From: Flavivirga spongiicola
GTDB taxonomy: Bacteria; Bacteroidota; Bacteroidia; Flavobacteriales; Flavobacteriaceae
Direction: 5' to 3'
Length of the DNA stretch: 64,000 bases
Assembly (NCBI RefSeq): GCF_030540825.1
Contig: NZ_JAUOEO010000001.1
Location: 1,647,001-1,711,000 of the forward strand
A program made the translations under genes and the position numbers. Under the pieces are notes generated by a model that did not search any database, had not been told where the DNA came from, and worked only from the letters and a program-made list of their open reading frames with translations. This document shows positions 62,430 to 64,000 of this stretch, piece after piece. The stretch's first letter is position 1. Each line of letters begins with the position of its first letter.

Positions 62430-63281
62430 TTATTTCTCTATTATATTTACCCTTAAAGTAGATTTATGTTTAAAGTTTATAGTATTACCTTCGTGTAAAA
62501 TTTTATCATAATTAACATAAGATTCTAAGAATACTCTTTTAATATAATTACCATCAATATCTACTTCTAATTCACCTTTAGATTTAACATTTAAATTTGT
62601 TATTTCCTTAATCGCATTCTCTTTATCCAATTTAACAATCTGTTCAATACTAAAATAAGCTGTTCCCTTTTTTACTTGTGTTAGAGTTAGTTTACTTTTT
62701 ATAGTACTTCCAATAATATCTGCCAATGATTCTTCATTAATCATTGGTTTTTCAACTATAAAAGAATCTCCTATAAGCAAAGAGTCATCAGGAAAGATTA
62801 CTATACTTCCAAAATTATTGTAATAAGGTTTTATTATTGATTCATCTTTGCTTCTTTTATTATCAATAAAAAAATCACCTATTATAATTTCTTTTTTAGT
62901 ATTAATCCTTCCTATTATTTTCAAAGAATTAAAATCATGTCTGTCATCTATTTTATCTCTATTATATTTTCCTTTATAAGAAAATTGATCAAATAATATT
63001 TCAACTGGTATATCCTTATTATTATCAACATTAAAAGTGAATACTTTCATTCTAAAGGATTCCTTTTTGTTAGCCTTTAATCTTATAGGAAATCCAATAG
63101 AATCTAACATTTTTTTCATTTCCTTATCCACATTTTTAAAAGTATTTGTAGTAGATGTTTCTTCTATTTTATATGTATAAGTTTTATTAGATTGCTGCCC
63201 TACTTGGATAAGAAAACTTTCAGTTTGTGAAAAGCTCAAAAAAGAACAGATCAGGAATAAAAAGATTATGTGATATTTCAA
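62430..63281 (-). CDS. Secreted hypothetical protein
   Basis: The ~283-residue protein begins with a signal peptide (KYHIIFLFLICSFLSFSQ), then a beta-rich body with a conserved-looking GDSFIVEKP and ELEVDIDGNYIKRVFLES pattern, resembling DUF6263-like proteins of Bacteroidota. TTG 63281 places the signal peptide at the N-terminus; the frame extends to a GTG at 63311, which cannot be excluded. It is convergent with the large YD-repeat gene and lies downstream of an ECF sigma gene on the same strand. Confidence 0.65.
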   Translation of the reverse strand: MKYHIIFLFLICSFLSFSQTESFLIQVGQQSNKTYTYKIEETSTTNTFKNVDKEMKKMLDSIGFPIRLKANKKESFRMKVFTFNVDNNKDIPVEILFDQFSYKGKYNRDKIDDRHDFNSLKIIGRINTKKEIIIGDFFIDNKRSKDESIIKPYYNNFGSIVIFPDDSLLIGDSFIVEKPMINEESLADIIGSTIKSKLTLTQVKKGTAYFSIEQIVKLDKENAIKEITNLNVKSKGELEVDIDGNYIKRVFLESYVNYDKILHEGNTINFKHKSTLRVNIIEK

Positions 63282-63439
63282 ATTATTGATAATATTACTT
63301 ATGTCGATCACGTTAAAATAAATAATTGGTGGACAATAAAATAAACATTTTTGTTATGCTTTTGGTTAATTGATAGAACCAAAATCAATATGCCTCCTTT
63401 TACTATATATCAGTATCTTAAAAAAAGAAAACAACTATT

Positions 63440-64000
63440 CTAACCTAATGATTTATTAATTTTATCTTTAAAACTAAATAATAAGAACAGAACCTTATTT
63501 AACTTTCCGCTAAGCTTTTCATTCAGTATTTTAAATGCCCGAGTCATATGCCCTTCTATTGTTTTAACCGAGATGTTGAGATACTCAGATATTTCATCAT
63601 GAGAAAGTCCTTCTTTTTTATTTAAAATAAAAATGTTTTTACACTTAGGAGGCAGGTTATCAATCTCTTTATTTACAATTTTCATCATCTCATCAATATT
63701 CAGTTTTTCGTTTTCAACCACCAAATCAACAGCTTCGATATGCTTTTTTTCTAAATAAATGGCTTTCCTGTTTTTTCTGTATTCGTCAATAAATTCATTA
63801 TACACAGATCTATATAAATACGGTTTTAAATCTAAATTTGTCTTAAGGTTCTTTCTTAAAATCCAAACTTTAACAAATACGTTTTGAACAATATCTTCTG
63901 CTTTGGTAAAATCATTAGTTAAAGTCAAGGCATATGTGCATAACTTATGGTAAAAAGAGTCCATTAGCTGTTCATAGGCCAAGGAGTCTCCAGATTTTAA
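63440..64000 (-). CDS. ECF RNA polymerase sigma factor (partial at window edge)
   Basis: The frame is open to the window edge (LKSGDSLAYEQLMDSFYHKL), so the start lies outside. Region 2 is AEDIVQNVFVKVWILRKNL and region 4 is IDNLPPKCKNIFILNKKEGLSHDEISEYLNISVKTIEGHMTRAFKIL, both complete. This is typical of the FecI/RpoE-like sigmas of Bacteroidota that usually act with an anti-sigma factor downstream, but the next gene downstream is a secreted unknown rather than a FecR-like protein. Confidence 0.92.
   Translation of the reverse strand, partial: LKSGDSLAYEQLMDSFYHKLCTYALTLTNDFTKAEDIVQNVFVKVWILRKNLKTNLDLKPYLYRSVYNEFIDEYRKNRKAIYLEKKHIEAVDLVVENEKLNIDEMMKIVNKEIDNLPPKCKNIFILNKKEGLSHDEISEYLNISVKTIEGHMTRAFKILNEKLSGKLNKVLFLLFSFKDKINKSLG

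Noticed and set aside
1..64000. tRNA or rRNA genes
   Set aside because: No GGTTC..GA-type T-loop or CCA-ended cloverleaf and no rRNA sequence was seen on either strand; a tRNAscan-SE run would settle it.

Overview
The window looks like a chromosomal segment of a marine-type member of the Bacteroidota, most likely family Flavobacteriaceae. The evidence is AT-rich DNA, several promoters of the Bacteroidota form TTG-N19/21-TAnnTTTG, families typical of this group (DUF3078, DUF2480, DUF3109, MbnP-like plus di-haem peroxidase, HupE/UreJ, Cys/Met-type PLP enzyme), and a type II-C CRISPR repeat that begins GTTGTG when read on the minus strand. I saw no rRNA or tRNA genes.

Layout. 0-2.4 kb: end of an MbnP-like gene, a di-haem cytochrome c peroxidase-like lipoprotein, and two paralogous zinc-ribbon-like small proteins separated by the remnant of a decayed duplication. 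2.5-11.6 kb: a SUF iron-sulfur cluster operon (sufA-like, sufB, sufC, sufD, sufS, an unknown secreted protein, sufE, a SufT/DUF59 protein), then a methyltransferase, DUF2480 and DUF3078. 11.7-16.0 kb: a phosphate-acquisition block (phosphate-selective porin-like protein, Pit transporter with a PhoU-like tail) with 11-bp-period direct repeats resembling Pho boxes and an orphan terminator that may end a small RNA. 16-36.5 kb: core housekeeping genes (class Ia ribonucleotide reductase, MarC, S41 protease, dCMP deaminase, PBP1A, HflX, a nuclease, a PLP enzyme), interspersed with palindromic intergenic repeats.

36.5-50.4 kb is an accessory island. Single genes or gene pairs, nearly all on the minus strand, are each bounded by imperfect palindromes. 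The start and end motifs of a given gene unit match each other (for example GTTGTGCGTA at both ends of one unit and GTTGTAGGTA at both ends of another), which is how integron gene cassettes behave. No integrase is visible. Three copies of a ~230-270 bp repeat sit in the same island. The cargo is a lipocalin-like lipoprotein, a hydrolase-like protein, an FAD monooxygenase, a PDZ-hydrolase with a LytTR regulator, a serine beta-lactamase-like protein with an AraC regulator, DUF1330 plus a Crp/Fnr regulator, and several unknowns.

50.5-57.3 kb is a complete type II-C CRISPR-Cas locus in an unusual order: cas1-cas2 on the plus strand, an array of 28 repeats and 27 spacers, cas9 convergent on the minus strand, and a tracrRNA gene divergent from cas9 with a consensus promoter. 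57.4-58.65 kb holds an XRE regulator, an operator-like palindrome, a ~240-nt highly structured non-coding region, a 108-residue orphan protein and a truncated ECF sigma domain; I do not recognise this as a known system. The window ends with a DUF805 membrane protein overlapping an 880-residue DUF922/YD-repeat-like protein, a secreted hypothetical protein and an ECF sigma factor that runs off the edge.
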